Below, one piece after another: positions 38,047-46,033 of a DNA stretch of 64,000 nucleotides. The notes under the pieces were generated by a model. It was not told the origin of the DNA, made no database searches, and was given only the letters and a program-made list of their open reading frames with translations. Every line of letters begins with the position of its first letter. The first letter of the stretch is position 1. The stretch is from CAVSUZ01 sp963795415 (lineage in GTDB: Bacteria > Pseudomonadota > Alphaproteobacteria > Acetobacterales > Acetobacteraceae), in assembly GCA_963795415.1 (NCBI GenBank), contig CAWCHQ010000003.1:124001-188000 (forward strand), given 5' to 3'. The position numbers and the translations under genes are program-made.

Positions 38047-38053
38047 GAGCCAA

Positions 38054-38079
38054 GGGGCCGGGCGTTGCTGCCCGGCCCC
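38054..38079 (+). terminator. GC-rich hairpin between the dehydratase genes
   Basis: GGGGCCGGGC and GCCCGGCCCC form a perfect 10-base stem with a GTTGCT loop, followed by GTTCCTCT. It could terminate transcription after the first dehydratase or the 23-residue frame. The T-run is weak. Confidence 0.55.
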
Positions 38080-38142
38080 GTTCCTCTGATCTTCTGCTGA
38101 AGACGGTGGTATGTTGGGGTGACGTGGCAGGGAGCGCCCTTC

Positions 38143-39348
38143 ATGAAAATCACCGCCATCGAGACCATCCGGTTCGGCGAGTTCCCCAATCTGCTATGGC
38201 TGCACATCTACACCGACCAGGGGCTGGTCGGGCTAGGTGAGGCGTTTTTTGGCCCCAGGGCAGTGGAGGCGTATCTTCACGAAACCGTGGCGCCGCTGCT
38301 GATTGGCAAGCCGGCACTGCAGTTAGACCGTCATGCGCGGACACTGCAGACGCAGTATCTCGGGTTCTCCGGCACCGGTGTGGAGATGCGGGCGGCCTCG
38401 GCGGCGGACATCGCGCTGTGGGATTTGTTCGGGCAGGCGACAGGGCAGCCAGTTTATCAGTGTCTCGGCGGGCTGTCGCACGAGAAGGTGCGAATATACA
38501 ATACTTGCGCCGGATACCGATATGTGCGTGCCCAGAGCGGCCAGAAAACCGAGAACTGGGGGCTGGACTCCACGGCTAAGGAAGGGCCGTACGAGGATCT
38601 TGATGCCTTCCTGCACCGGGCGGATGAGCTCGCGCATTCCCTGCTCGAACAGGGGATTACGGCGATGAAGATCTGGCCGTTCGATTTCGCCGCGGAAGCA
38701 ACCGAGGGACGCTGGATTTCGGCCGCGGATATGACGAAAGCGCTGGAGCCGTTCCAAAAGATACGGGATGCCGTTGGGCGCAAGATGGACATCATGGCAG
38801 AGCTGCACTCGCTGTGGACTCCGCCGGCGGCAGAGCAGGTGTTGCGGGAGCTGGCAGCCTTGCGGCCGTTCTGGGTGGAGGATCCGATCAAGATGGTGAA
38901 CGCGGATCTTCTGGCGCGGCTGCGGGCGCGGACAAACGTGCCGATCTGCGCGAGCGAGACATTGGCGACGCGGCGTGCCTTCCGGGAATTTCTGGAGGCG
39001 GATGCGGTCGATGTGGTGATGCTTGACCTTTCGTGGTGCGGCGGGATTGGCGAGGCGAAGAAAATCGCGACCCTGGCCGAGGCATGGGGTCGGTCCGTGG
39101 CGCCGCATGACTGCACGGGGCCGGTGGTGCTGACGGCCTCGGTGCATTTGTCACTGAACTGTCCGAACACGCTGATACAAGAAACAGTGCGGGCGTTCAC
39201 AACAGGTTGGTACAAAGAAATCTTGACAGAGCTGCCGGATATTCGTGACGGTTTCGTCTATCCGAGTGCGGCGGCCGGCCTGGGCACTAAGTTGCAGCCG
39301 GAGCGTTTAGCCGCGCCTGACTGCGAGCGCAGGATAACGAAGGAATAG
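38143..39348 (+). CDS. Mandelate racemase/muconate-lactonizing-enzyme family protein
   Basis: A 401-residue enolase-superfamily enzyme, the second of the cluster. The start MKITAIETIRFGEFPNLLWL is at ATG 38143 with CAGGGAG upstream. Active-site elements are ITAMKIWPFDFA (Lys), MAELHSLW and FWVEDPIKM (metal carboxylates), PICASETLATR and VAPHDCTGPVVL (His/Asp). This is the mandelate-racemase subgroup, probably an acid-sugar dehydratase on a substrate unlike that of the first enzyme. The MFS gene follows 15 bases after its stop. Confidence 0.86.
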   Translation: MKITAIETIRFGEFPNLLWLHIYTDQGLVGLGEAFFGPRAVEAYLHETVAPLLIGKPALQLDRHARTLQTQYLGFSGTGVEMRAASAADIALWDLFGQATGQPVYQCLGGLSHEKVRIYNTCAGYRYVRAQSGQKTENWGLDSTAKEGPYEDLDAFLHRADELAHSLLEQGITAMKIWPFDFAAEATEGRWISAADMTKALEPFQKIRDAVGRKMDIMAELHSLWTPPAAEQVLRELAALRPFWVEDPIKMVNADLLARLRARTNVPICASETLATRRAFREFLEADAVDVVMLDLSWCGGIGEAKKIATLAEAWGRSVAPHDCTGPVVLTASVHLSLNCPNTLIQETVRAFTTGWYKEILTELPDIRDGFVYPSAAAGLGTKLQPERLAAPDCERRITKE

Positions 39349-39363
39349 CCAAGGAGGTGTGCC

Positions 39364-40722
39364 GTGGCCGCACGCGCAGATCAGGCGATCATGGACCGCG
39401 CCGTTGCCCATCTGGTCAGCAACTATAATCCGAAGGGAGCGCTGATCGGATGGCTGATGATCGCCTCGATCTTTGTTGAGGCATGGGATTTGTACTCCAT
39501 CGCGTTTGTGCTGATTTTCATCAAGGAGTTGTTCAATCCGTCGGCCGCGCTGCTCGGGCTGGCTGCTGCAGGGACCCAGGGTGGGGCGATCATCGGGTCG
39601 TTCCTGGGCGGGTGGCTGTCCGACAAAATCGGTCGGCGGATCGTGTTCATGTCCACGATGGCAATGTTCGTCATCTTCGCCCTGGTGCAGGCATTCATGC
39701 CGAACATGTGGTCGCTGGTGATTATCCGGTTTATTCTGGGCATCCCGCTCGGCAGCGATATTTCCACCGGCTACACCTACATCATGGAGTCGATGCCGCG
39801 CGGCGACCGTGAGGTGATGGGCAATCGTTGGCAGTTCATGTTTGCCGTGGGCCAGGTGGCGACGCTGGCGGTGGTGGCAATCTTTATCGGCGTCGGGCTG
39901 AGTCACGAGGTAATCTGGCGGCTGACGCTGGGGCTAGGAGCGGTGCCGGCCGCGATCATTTTCATCATGCGGCACAATCTGCCGGAAACAGCGGTATGGC
40001 TGGTGCGTCGTGGACGTTTCCGGGAGGCAAAGCAGGTGGCGCGCAGCATGTATGGCGATCCGCTGGACATGCTGCCGGATGAGGACATGGAGGTGCCTCA
40101 CGTAGGCGCGCTGGAGTTTATCGCGGATACACGGATGGACCCAATCCGCTGGCGCGCGACGCTGTTCGGGTGGATTGCGTGTTTTGCGCAAAGTGTGGAG
40201 TTCTCGACCTTTGCGTTCTACATTCCGGTGCTGTTCGTGATGGTTGGGGTTTCCGGGGTGCTGGGGACCAATCTGGTGACACTGGCGTTGTTTATCATCG
40301 CGGCGATCTCCGGCTGGGTAGGGCCGCTGATTACGCCGCATATCGGGCAGCGCAAGCTGAGCATCTGGGGGTTCGCCATCGTGTTCGTGTCGCTGCTGGT
40401 AGCCGCCGCAGCGCTTTACTCGAATACGCTGGCGCTGCTGCCGTTTGCCGCCGCGGCCATGCTATGGGGACATTACTGGGACGCCGAGAACGTGATGACG
40501 ATCCCGTCGATGATGGCGAAGCCGCAGTATCGCGGGACCGCGGCGGGGTTTGCGTATATCTTCGTCAAGCTGCCGGCGTTCTTGAGTATCTTCCTGTTCC
40601 CGGTGATGTTCGAGGCGATCGGGCATGCGAACGCGACGTTGTTCACCGCGGTGTTTCCGTTGATCGGTCTGCTTGCGGCGATATTCCTGCTGCCCGAAGT
40701 GTACGGGTATGAGCATCATTAG
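39364..40722 (+). CDS. MFS transporter, probable organic-acid or acid-sugar uptake
   Basis: A 452-residue 12-helix permease starting with GTG after a perfect AAGGAGGT. LGGWLSDKIGRRIVFMSTM is the helix 2-3 signature, and LGIPLGSDISTGYTYIMESM and NLPETAVWLVRRGR follow the sugar-porter/aromatic-acid-permease layout. Its position after two dehydratases suggests that it imports their substrate. The C-terminus EVYGYEHH is typical of the family. Confidence 0.87.
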   Translation: MAARADQAIMDRAVAHLVSNYNPKGALIGWLMIASIFVEAWDLYSIAFVLIFIKELFNPSAALLGLAAAGTQGGAIIGSFLGGWLSDKIGRRIVFMSTMAMFVIFALVQAFMPNMWSLVIIRFILGIPLGSDISTGYTYIMESMPRGDREVMGNRWQFMFAVGQVATLAVVAIFIGVGLSHEVIWRLTLGLGAVPAAIIFIMRHNLPETAVWLVRRGRFREAKQVARSMYGDPLDMLPDEDMEVPHVGALEFIADTRMDPIRWRATLFGWIACFAQSVEFSTFAFYIPVLFVMVGVSGVLGTNLVTLALFIIAAISGWVGPLITPHIGQRKLSIWGFAIVFVSLLVAAAALYSNTLALLPFAAAAMLWGHYWDAENVMTIPSMMAKPQYRGTAAGFAYIFVKLPAFLSIFLFPVMFEAIGHANATLFTAVFPLIGLLAAIFLLPEVYGYEHH

Positions 40723-40762
40723 GGATCGCGGATCGGCTGGGATTGGCTCGTTATACTATCCG

Positions 40763-41638
40763 TCACTTACATCCCGCCCGCTGCGCCGCGGCCTCGATCT
40801 GCGGCACCAATTCCGCACGCGGCTTGGGGAACTGGGCCCGCAGCTTGGCTATCGTCTCGCAGGCGGCGCGTTTTTCGTTGATGGCGGTGAGCGAGTTGGC
40901 CAGGCCAAGCAGCGCGGACTCGGCGTGGCCGCCCTTAGGGGAACGATTATAAGCGTCGTCATAAGCGATAGCGGCGCGGGACCATTGATGCTGACCCGCC
41001 AGCGACTGGGCCAGCAGATATTGCGCGTCGTACGCGCGGGGAGAGGCACGCTTGCTCAGCACTTCCTGCGCTGTTTTCTCAGAGGTGGTGTAATCGCCAC
41101 GGCCGAATGCCGCGTAGCCTTCCTGCAACGCCACCTCGGGCGTGCGTGGGCCGCCGGTAGGAGGTGGCGGGGCCGCTGCGGCCGCGGGCACTGGGGCAAC
41201 AGGACGCGCGGGGGAGGGAGACGGAGCCAGGGCCGGGGCTGCGGCTGCTGCGCCCGGGTTGCCGTTCTGCATCTGAAACTTCAGATCCTCGATCTGCTTG
41301 CCGAGATCCGCCGTGCTCTGCTGAACCGCGTTCTGGAGTTCATCGACGCGGCCACGCAGCTGCCTGACCTGATCCTCCAACGTGTTCACCCGGGTCAGAA
41401 GCTGGGAAACGATGTCGGACTGCGCCGCGTTGGCGTAGCCGGGCGGCTGGGCGTAGTAGCCCTGGGCAGCGGGCGGCGCGCCACCCTGCTGCTGGGCACG
41501 CAACACATCGAGCTCATGGCGAAGCTCGAGGATCTCGTCCTGCAGGGAGATGGCCTCGCGCGTCTCGAGCTGGGCTGCTGCGGGCCGGGTCAGCAGCAGC
41601 GGTGCGAGTGCCGCGCCGGTCACCAAAAGTCGTTTCAT
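40763..41638 (-). CDS. YbgF/CpoB-like periplasmic TPR protein
   Basis: A 291-residue protein with signal peptide MKRLLVTGAALAPLLLTRPA ending AAAQ. Two coiled-coil segments follow (SLQDEILELRHELDVLRAQ; VNTLEDQVRQLRGRVDELQN), then an Ala/Pro linker (about 128-165), then TPR repeats (ALQEGYAAFGRGDYTTSEKT, YLLAQSLAGQHQWSRAAIAY). This is the architecture of YbgF/CpoB of the Tol-Pal system. No tol or pal gene is adjacent; tcuB lies upstream with a 4-base overlap. Confidence 0.85.
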   Translation of the reverse strand: MKRLLVTGAALAPLLLTRPAAAQLETREAISLQDEILELRHELDVLRAQQQGGAPPAAQGYYAQPPGYANAAQSDIVSQLLTRVNTLEDQVRQLRGRVDELQNAVQQSTADLGKQIEDLKFQMQNGNPGAAAAAPALAPSPSPARPVAPVPAAAAAPPPPTGGPRTPEVALQEGYAAFGRGDYTTSEKTAQEVLSKRASPRAYDAQYLLAQSLAGQHQWSRAAIAYDDAYNRSPKGGHAESALLGLANSLTAINEKRAACETIAKLRAQFPKPRAELVPQIEAAAQRAGCK

Positions 41639-42738
41639 GCCTCCGCTCCTCCGCGGCTTTCGATGGCCGCCCGGAGCAGGGCCGCCGTCCGGTAAACTCC
41701 GTGAACCATCTTGCTATATGGAAGCACCACGAATAGGGCCAGAATGAAGGCGAGATGCACGGCGAGCGCAATTCCCATACCTACAGTTTCCCGCAACCCC
41801 AGCACGGCGAGGCCGGTGAGGGCGGCGAGGGCAAGGAGCAGAAGCAGAGCAACGTCGGCGCCGAGCAGGGATCGGGGGGAGGGGAGGGGATCGTCTATCA
41901 GCTTCATGGCGAATAAACCGGCTGCACCCGCTGCAAGGGCAATGCCGCCGATCGTGCCGGTCAATACCGGGAGGCTGATGAAGGGGTAGGGTGCGTCCCA
42001 CCCAAAGAAGGCGTGATAGATGAAGCCGGCACAGGTAGCGGCGAAGCAAAGGAAGAAGCCGTAGAACATGGCATGGTGAAGGTATCGGCGGGTCATGGAG
42101 AACCGCTCGGAGTTGTCGTTGCAGCCGTGACCGCCGCCGCCGAGATTGCGCAGGGTCAGCACGTCCCATATAGCGTGGCCGATTGCGTGGGGGGTGACCG
42201 GGGCCGGGGGGCCGGCATCGCGCCAGAAATTCACGGCGCCAATAGCGAGGGCGAGCAGGGAAAAGAGAAACGTGGCCAACCCGACGGCCTGCATGATCCA
42301 AAGCGGGATAACCTTATAGAACGTGCCAGGCTGCAGCGGGTGTGATCCATAGAGGGCGGCGGGCGAAACGAGTGAAGTGGTCAGGATTATCACCAGCGCC
42401 AGGGCGGCAGCGGTGACAAGAGAAACCAGCACACCGTTCTGCTGGAACGCGCGGGCGAGAAGCTGCGGCCATGCATATTCGGCGTAGGTTTCGGCACGCA
42501 CCAGCGCCAGGCTCCGCGGTACGTTGATGCCCCACTCGTGTGGCGGCGCATACTGGCAAGCGTAGTAGCAGCCGCGACAGCTGTGGCAGAGATTAGCGAG
42601 GTAGCTCAGATCGCCAGCAGTAAAATCCCGGCGCAGTTCCATGGCGGGGAAGACGGCGCAGAAGCCCTCGCAATAGCGGCAGGCGTTGCACACCTCCATT
42701 TCGCGCCGTGCATCGCGCACTGCGTCAGTTTCGTGCAT
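41635..42738 (-). CDS. tcuB: TcuB, iron-sulfur membrane protein of tricarballylate oxidation
   Basis: A 367-residue protein. Two cysteine clusters for [4Fe-4S] centres are CNACRYCEGFCAVFP and CHSCRGCYYACQYAPPHEWG, followed by about six membrane helices. This matches TcuB (CitB), which re-oxidises the FAD of TcuA and passes electrons to the quinone pool. It begins 14 bases before the end of the upstream tcuA, a coupled arrangement. It could also serve a related dicarboxylate dehydrogenase. Confidence 0.9.
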   Translation of the reverse strand: MHETDAVRDARREMEVCNACRYCEGFCAVFPAMELRRDFTAGDLSYLANLCHSCRGCYYACQYAPPHEWGINVPRSLALVRAETYAEYAWPQLLARAFQQNGVLVSLVTAAALALVIILTTSLVSPAALYGSHPLQPGTFYKVIPLWIMQAVGLATFLFSLLALAIGAVNFWRDAGPPAPVTPHAIGHAIWDVLTLRNLGGGGHGCNDNSERFSMTRRYLHHAMFYGFFLCFAATCAGFIYHAFFGWDAPYPFISLPVLTGTIGGIALAAGAAGLFAMKLIDDPLPSPRSLLGADVALLLLLALAALTGLAVLGLRETVGMGIALAVHLAFILALFVVLPYSKMVHGVYRTAALLRAAIESRGGAEA

Positions 42739-44122
42739 GTCGCGCCGCCTGTTCTCCCGCGATGCGGCCGAAGACGGTACCGATCGTCATACCGAAGCCA
42801 GCCAGATAACCTTTGCCAAGAATGTTGCCGGCCATGACCTCTCCGGATGCAAAGAGGTTCGCCGCAGGCTGGCCGTTCTCCATCAGCACCTGAGCGTTCT
42901 CGTTCACGCGAACGCCGAGATAGGTGAAGGTGATTCCGGGGCGCAGCGGGTAGCCGGTGAAGGGTGGCGTGTCGATTGCCCGCGCCCAGTTTGTCTTGGG
43001 CGGGGCGAGGCCCTCGGTATGGCTGCCGTCCAGCCTGGAATTGTCGAAATTGCCGGGCCGGACCGCGAGATTGAAGCGTGAGACGGTGCCGCGAAGTTTG
43101 ACCGGATCAAGCCCAAGCTTTTCCGCCAGTTCCCCCAGTGTATCGGCGCGGATCGCCGGATAGACAGATGGCATGAACAGGGGAACCGACTTCGCGTCGC
43201 AGATAGAATAGGCGATCTGTCCCGGTTGCTGCGCGATCAACCTGCCCCAGATGGCATAGCGTTTCGGCCAGACATCCTCCCCTTCGTCATAGAACCGCTC
43301 GCCATTGCGGTTCACGACAATACTGAACGGAACGCTGTCGAGGCGCGTCGTGATGCCGCCATCGAATTTTGGAGCGCGCGCGTCGAGAGCGACAGCGTGA
43401 CACTGGGTCGGGTCGCCCACCGGCGCGACGCCCTGGTCGAGCAGGTTCTTGAGGGGGCGGCCACGGTTATAGGGGGTGCCGCGGATGACGAAGTTGTCCA
43501 CCGCGTCGCCCCAGTATTGGCGCATCCAATCGAGATTCGCCTGAAAGCCCCCCGAGGCGACGACGATGCAGCGCGCCTCCACGGTGCGTGGAAAGCCCTT
43601 ATGGGTGATTTCCGCCGAGCGAACCGCGCCGTCTTTTAACGGAACGGCCGTCAGCTCACTGTCATAAAGGATATCGATGCCGAGCGACTCGGCGGTGAGG
43701 TAATAGGCGTTTACCAGCGCCTTTCCGCCACCCAGGAAAAAAGCGTTGGTGCGAGAGAGGTTGAGCGTTCCTGTCAGCGATGGCTGGAACCGTACGCCGG
43801 CCTGCTGCATCCAGCCGAAGACGCCGGAAGAGGCGCGGATGGTCATGCGGGCGAGCTGCTCGTCGGTGTTGCCGCCGGTCACGCGGATCAGATCGTCCCA
43901 GTATTCGTCCTCGTCGTACGTTTCGGTCAGGGGACCTTTGGGCCCCTGATGCATGGCCCGAAGGTTCCTTGTGTGTCGGCTGTTGCCGCCGCGGAAGGCG
44001 CGCGGGGCATGCTCGATCAGCAGCACGCTGGCGCCGTGCTGGCGGGCGGTAATGGCGGCACAAAGGGCCGCATTGCCGCCGCCCGCGACGAGCACGTCGT
44101 AGGTCTGAGAGAGGTCGGGCAT
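42725..44122 (-). CDS. tcuA: TcuA, FAD-dependent tricarballylate dehydrogenase
   Basis: A 465-residue flavoprotein of the fumarate reductase/succinate dehydrogenase fold. The dinucleotide loop is YDVLVAGGGNAALCAAITAR, then RGGNSRHTRNLRAMHQ, and AVALDARAPKFDGGITTRLD and LFASGEVMAGNILGKGYLAG. The pairing with TcuB supports tricarballylate oxidation to cis-aconitate. No tcuR or tcuC homologue is visible beside it; the MFS gene at 39364 belongs to a different cluster. Confidence 0.9.
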   Translation of the reverse strand: MPDLSQTYDVLVAGGGNAALCAAITARQHGASVLLIEHAPRAFRGGNSRHTRNLRAMHQGPKGPLTETYDEDEYWDDLIRVTGGNTDEQLARMTIRASSGVFGWMQQAGVRFQPSLTGTLNLSRTNAFFLGGGKALVNAYYLTAESLGIDILYDSELTAVPLKDGAVRSAEITHKGFPRTVEARCIVVASGGFQANLDWMRQYWGDAVDNFVIRGTPYNRGRPLKNLLDQGVAPVGDPTQCHAVALDARAPKFDGGITTRLDSVPFSIVVNRNGERFYDEGEDVWPKRYAIWGRLIAQQPGQIAYSICDAKSVPLFMPSVYPAIRADTLGELAEKLGLDPVKLRGTVSRFNLAVRPGNFDNSRLDGSHTEGLAPPKTNWARAIDTPPFTGYPLRPGITFTYLGVRVNENAQVLMENGQPAANLFASGEVMAGNILGKGYLAGFGMTIGTVFGRIAGEQAARHARN

Positions 44123-44187
44123 GGCCCCGGTCCTAGCGTTTGCCGCGATGACGGCGCAAGTCGGGGAACCCTGCTGGGGACTCCGGT

Positions 44188-44593
44188 TCAGGTCATCGCC
44201 CAGGGATTGATGACCGTCAATCCGGTATCGGCGAAGTCCACTGCGTTGCGCGTGACGATGGCTAGGTGATGGACCAATGCTGTTGCGGCGATCAGCGCAT
44301 GTGCCATTGGCCTGGTGCGCTCCGCCATGAGTCTCCCCCAGGCAACGGCTACCTCGTCGTTGATGGGCAGAATGCGGTCGGCATATTCAGTGCGAAGGCG
44401 GTCCAGCCAGAGGAGAAATGTACCGAGCGGCGACCGGATCGGTGCCCTTGACCCTTTCTATACCTTTGGCAATCTCACCCAGCGTGATCACGCTCAGGTA
44501 CACGCGGCTGGAATCGGCGGTGCGCGCCCACCGCAGTGCCTCCGGCGACCTCCGGCGGATTTCGGACAGAACGCAGGTGTCCGCCAGATACAT
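44188..44593 (-). CDS. vapC: VapC-type PIN-domain toxin (one-base frameshift in this sequence)
   Basis: A PIN-domain ribonuclease toxin. MYLADTCVLSEIRRR holds the first acidic residue, LSVITLGEIAKGIERVK the second, and after repair AHALIAATALVHHLAIVTRN and DFADTGLTVINPW complete the fold. The frame breaks at VAARYI near 44415; dropping one A from GAGAAATG gives RYILLWLDRLRTEYADRI and a normal 134 residues. The ATG shares one base with the stop of the antitoxin. Confidence 0.82.
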
Positions 44594-44850
44594 CAGAGGT
44601 CTGCGTCGCGGGCCGCATCCTTCGAGCGGTCGTTGATGCCGTCCAGCAGGGTGTCCGGCCAAACCGGTCCTTCCTCGATGAAGCCGAGCAAGGGCTTCCG
44701 CGGGCGGACGAGGGCGTCATAGGCTTCGGCAGAAAGGACCACAGCGGCACGGCGGCCGCGCACAGTGACAGTCTGCGGCCCTTCATCGCGAGCGCGCTTG
44801 ACGACTTCGCTGAAGCGGTTTTTTGCGTCTTGCAACTGCCAATCGGACAC
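44593..44850 (-). CDS. Phd/YefM-family antitoxin
   Basis: An 85-residue antitoxin starting with GTG: MSDWQLQDAKNRFSEVVKRA, then GPQTVTVRGRRAAVVLSAEA, the Phd/YefM DNA-binding fold. The C-terminal half (LLGFIEEGPVWPDTLLDGIN) would bind and block the toxin. It is upstream of and coupled to VapC; a palindrome lies just upstream of its start. Confidence 0.87.
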   Translation of the reverse strand: MSDWQLQDAKNRFSEVVKRARDEGPQTVTVRGRRAAVVLSAEAYDALVRPRKPLLGFIEEGPVWPDTLLDGINDRSKDAARDADL

Positions 44851-44869
44851 CTAAAGTATTCCACATCCT

Positions 44870-44886
44870 GTCTAGGCTGGCTAGAC
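44870..44886. promoter_or_regulatory. Operator-like palindrome upstream of the Phd/VapC pair
   Basis: GTCTAG-GCTGG-CTAGAC is a perfect 6-base inverted repeat with a 5-base spacer, 20 bases before the antitoxin GTG. Toxin-antitoxin pairs of this type commonly autoregulate from such a site. Confidence 0.6.
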
Positions 44887-45070
44887 TTAGAGGGCTGGGT
44901 AGGGAACTCAAGCGTTCCTGGTCATCGCGCCCGCTTTAACGCTGTAGTAACAGCCTGGCCATAACCTCTGGTTCCAGGAGGCTTGGTGTGGGGCTGAATT
45001 GAATCGGTTGTCGGAGCATCCTGCGGTGGGCTAAACCTTCCATCATACCATTGCAGGTTGAGGATCCCCG

Positions 45071-46003
45071 GTGGACGCAGTCGCGCTAGTAATGGACAGA
45101 GGTCGCTCGGATGACCCGCGCGAGTTACCGCCCGAGTTCGACCTGGCACTTTACCAGCAGCACGAGGACAACGAGGATCTGTGCAGGCTGAGTGCTGCGG
45201 ATGCGCGGCACCACTATGAGTTTTATGGTCGTGCCGAGGGCCGGCCATGTTCGGTGGTGGACAGCCGGGCGAGCTTTCTGGCGCTGATTCCCGAGACGGC
45301 CAGCTTGTTGGAGATCGGTCCGGGAGGGAGGCCGGGATTTCCCAGGTCCGGACGTACGGTCTGTTACGCCGATGTTTTTTCGGGAGCGGAACTCCGGGGG
45401 CAGGTGAACACACGAGAATACGTGCCGGAGATCGACGTGATATGGCGGGGTGAGCCTTACCGGCAGTTGTTCCATCGGACCTTCGATGCGGTGCTGGCGG
45501 CGTGCAGTCTGGATCACCAACCATGCCTGATCACACATTTGACGGACGTGGCGGGGCTGCTGAATCCCGGCGCACGCTATTTCGTCGTTTTGCCCGACCG
45601 GCGTTACACGGCGGATTTTTTCCTGCCGGACACGAGCCTGGGGGATGTGCTCGAGGCGTATGCTGCGCGGCGAACGCGCCATTCCGCCCGGGTGCTCGCG
45701 GCACAACTGTTTTCGCTGACGCATGATGATGGGATCCGGCACTGGAAGGGTGATCATGGCGTAGATCCCGCAAAACGTGTGCCGGATTCTGATCTGGGTC
45801 CGGCGCTCGGAGCGATGTTGCGGGCTGTGCGCAACGGGTCTGACTATATCGATGCCCGCGCCTGGCAATTTACGCCTGAAAGCTTCCGGCACTTGATGGC
45901 CTCGCTGGCGGCATTCGGGTTGTCACCCCTGCGGGTGGAACGCGTGTACCCGACGGTCAAATCCCGGCAGGAATTCTACGCGGTGTTGCGTGTGATTGCG
46001 TGA
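45071..46003 (+). CDS. Methyltransferase-like protein beside a multi-domain glycosyltransferase
   Basis: A 310-residue protein. LALYQQHEDNEDLCRLSAAD and HHYEFYGRAEGRPCSVVDSR resemble a short cell-surface repeat, then LLEIGPGGRPGFPRSGRTVC, DVFSGAELRG and FDAVLAACSLDHQPCLITHL are like the SAM-binding core of a class I methyltransferase. WKGDHGVDPAKRVPDSD is like a family insertion. It probably modifies a glycan made by the following glycosyltransferase. Starts with GTG. Confidence 0.75.
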   Translation: MDAVALVMDRGRSDDPRELPPEFDLALYQQHEDNEDLCRLSAADARHHYEFYGRAEGRPCSVVDSRASFLALIPETASLLEIGPGGRPGFPRSGRTVCYADVFSGAELRGQVNTREYVPEIDVIWRGEPYRQLFHRTFDAVLAACSLDHQPCLITHLTDVAGLLNPGARYFVVLPDRRYTADFFLPDTSLGDVLEAYAARRTRHSARVLAAQLFSLTHDDGIRHWKGDHGVDPAKRVPDSDLGPALGAMLRAVRNGSDYIDARAWQFTPESFRHLMASLAAFGLSPLRVERVYPTVKSRQEFYAVLRVIA

Positions 46004-46033
46004 AGTATCGGCGGATGTTATTTTTAGGTCTGG

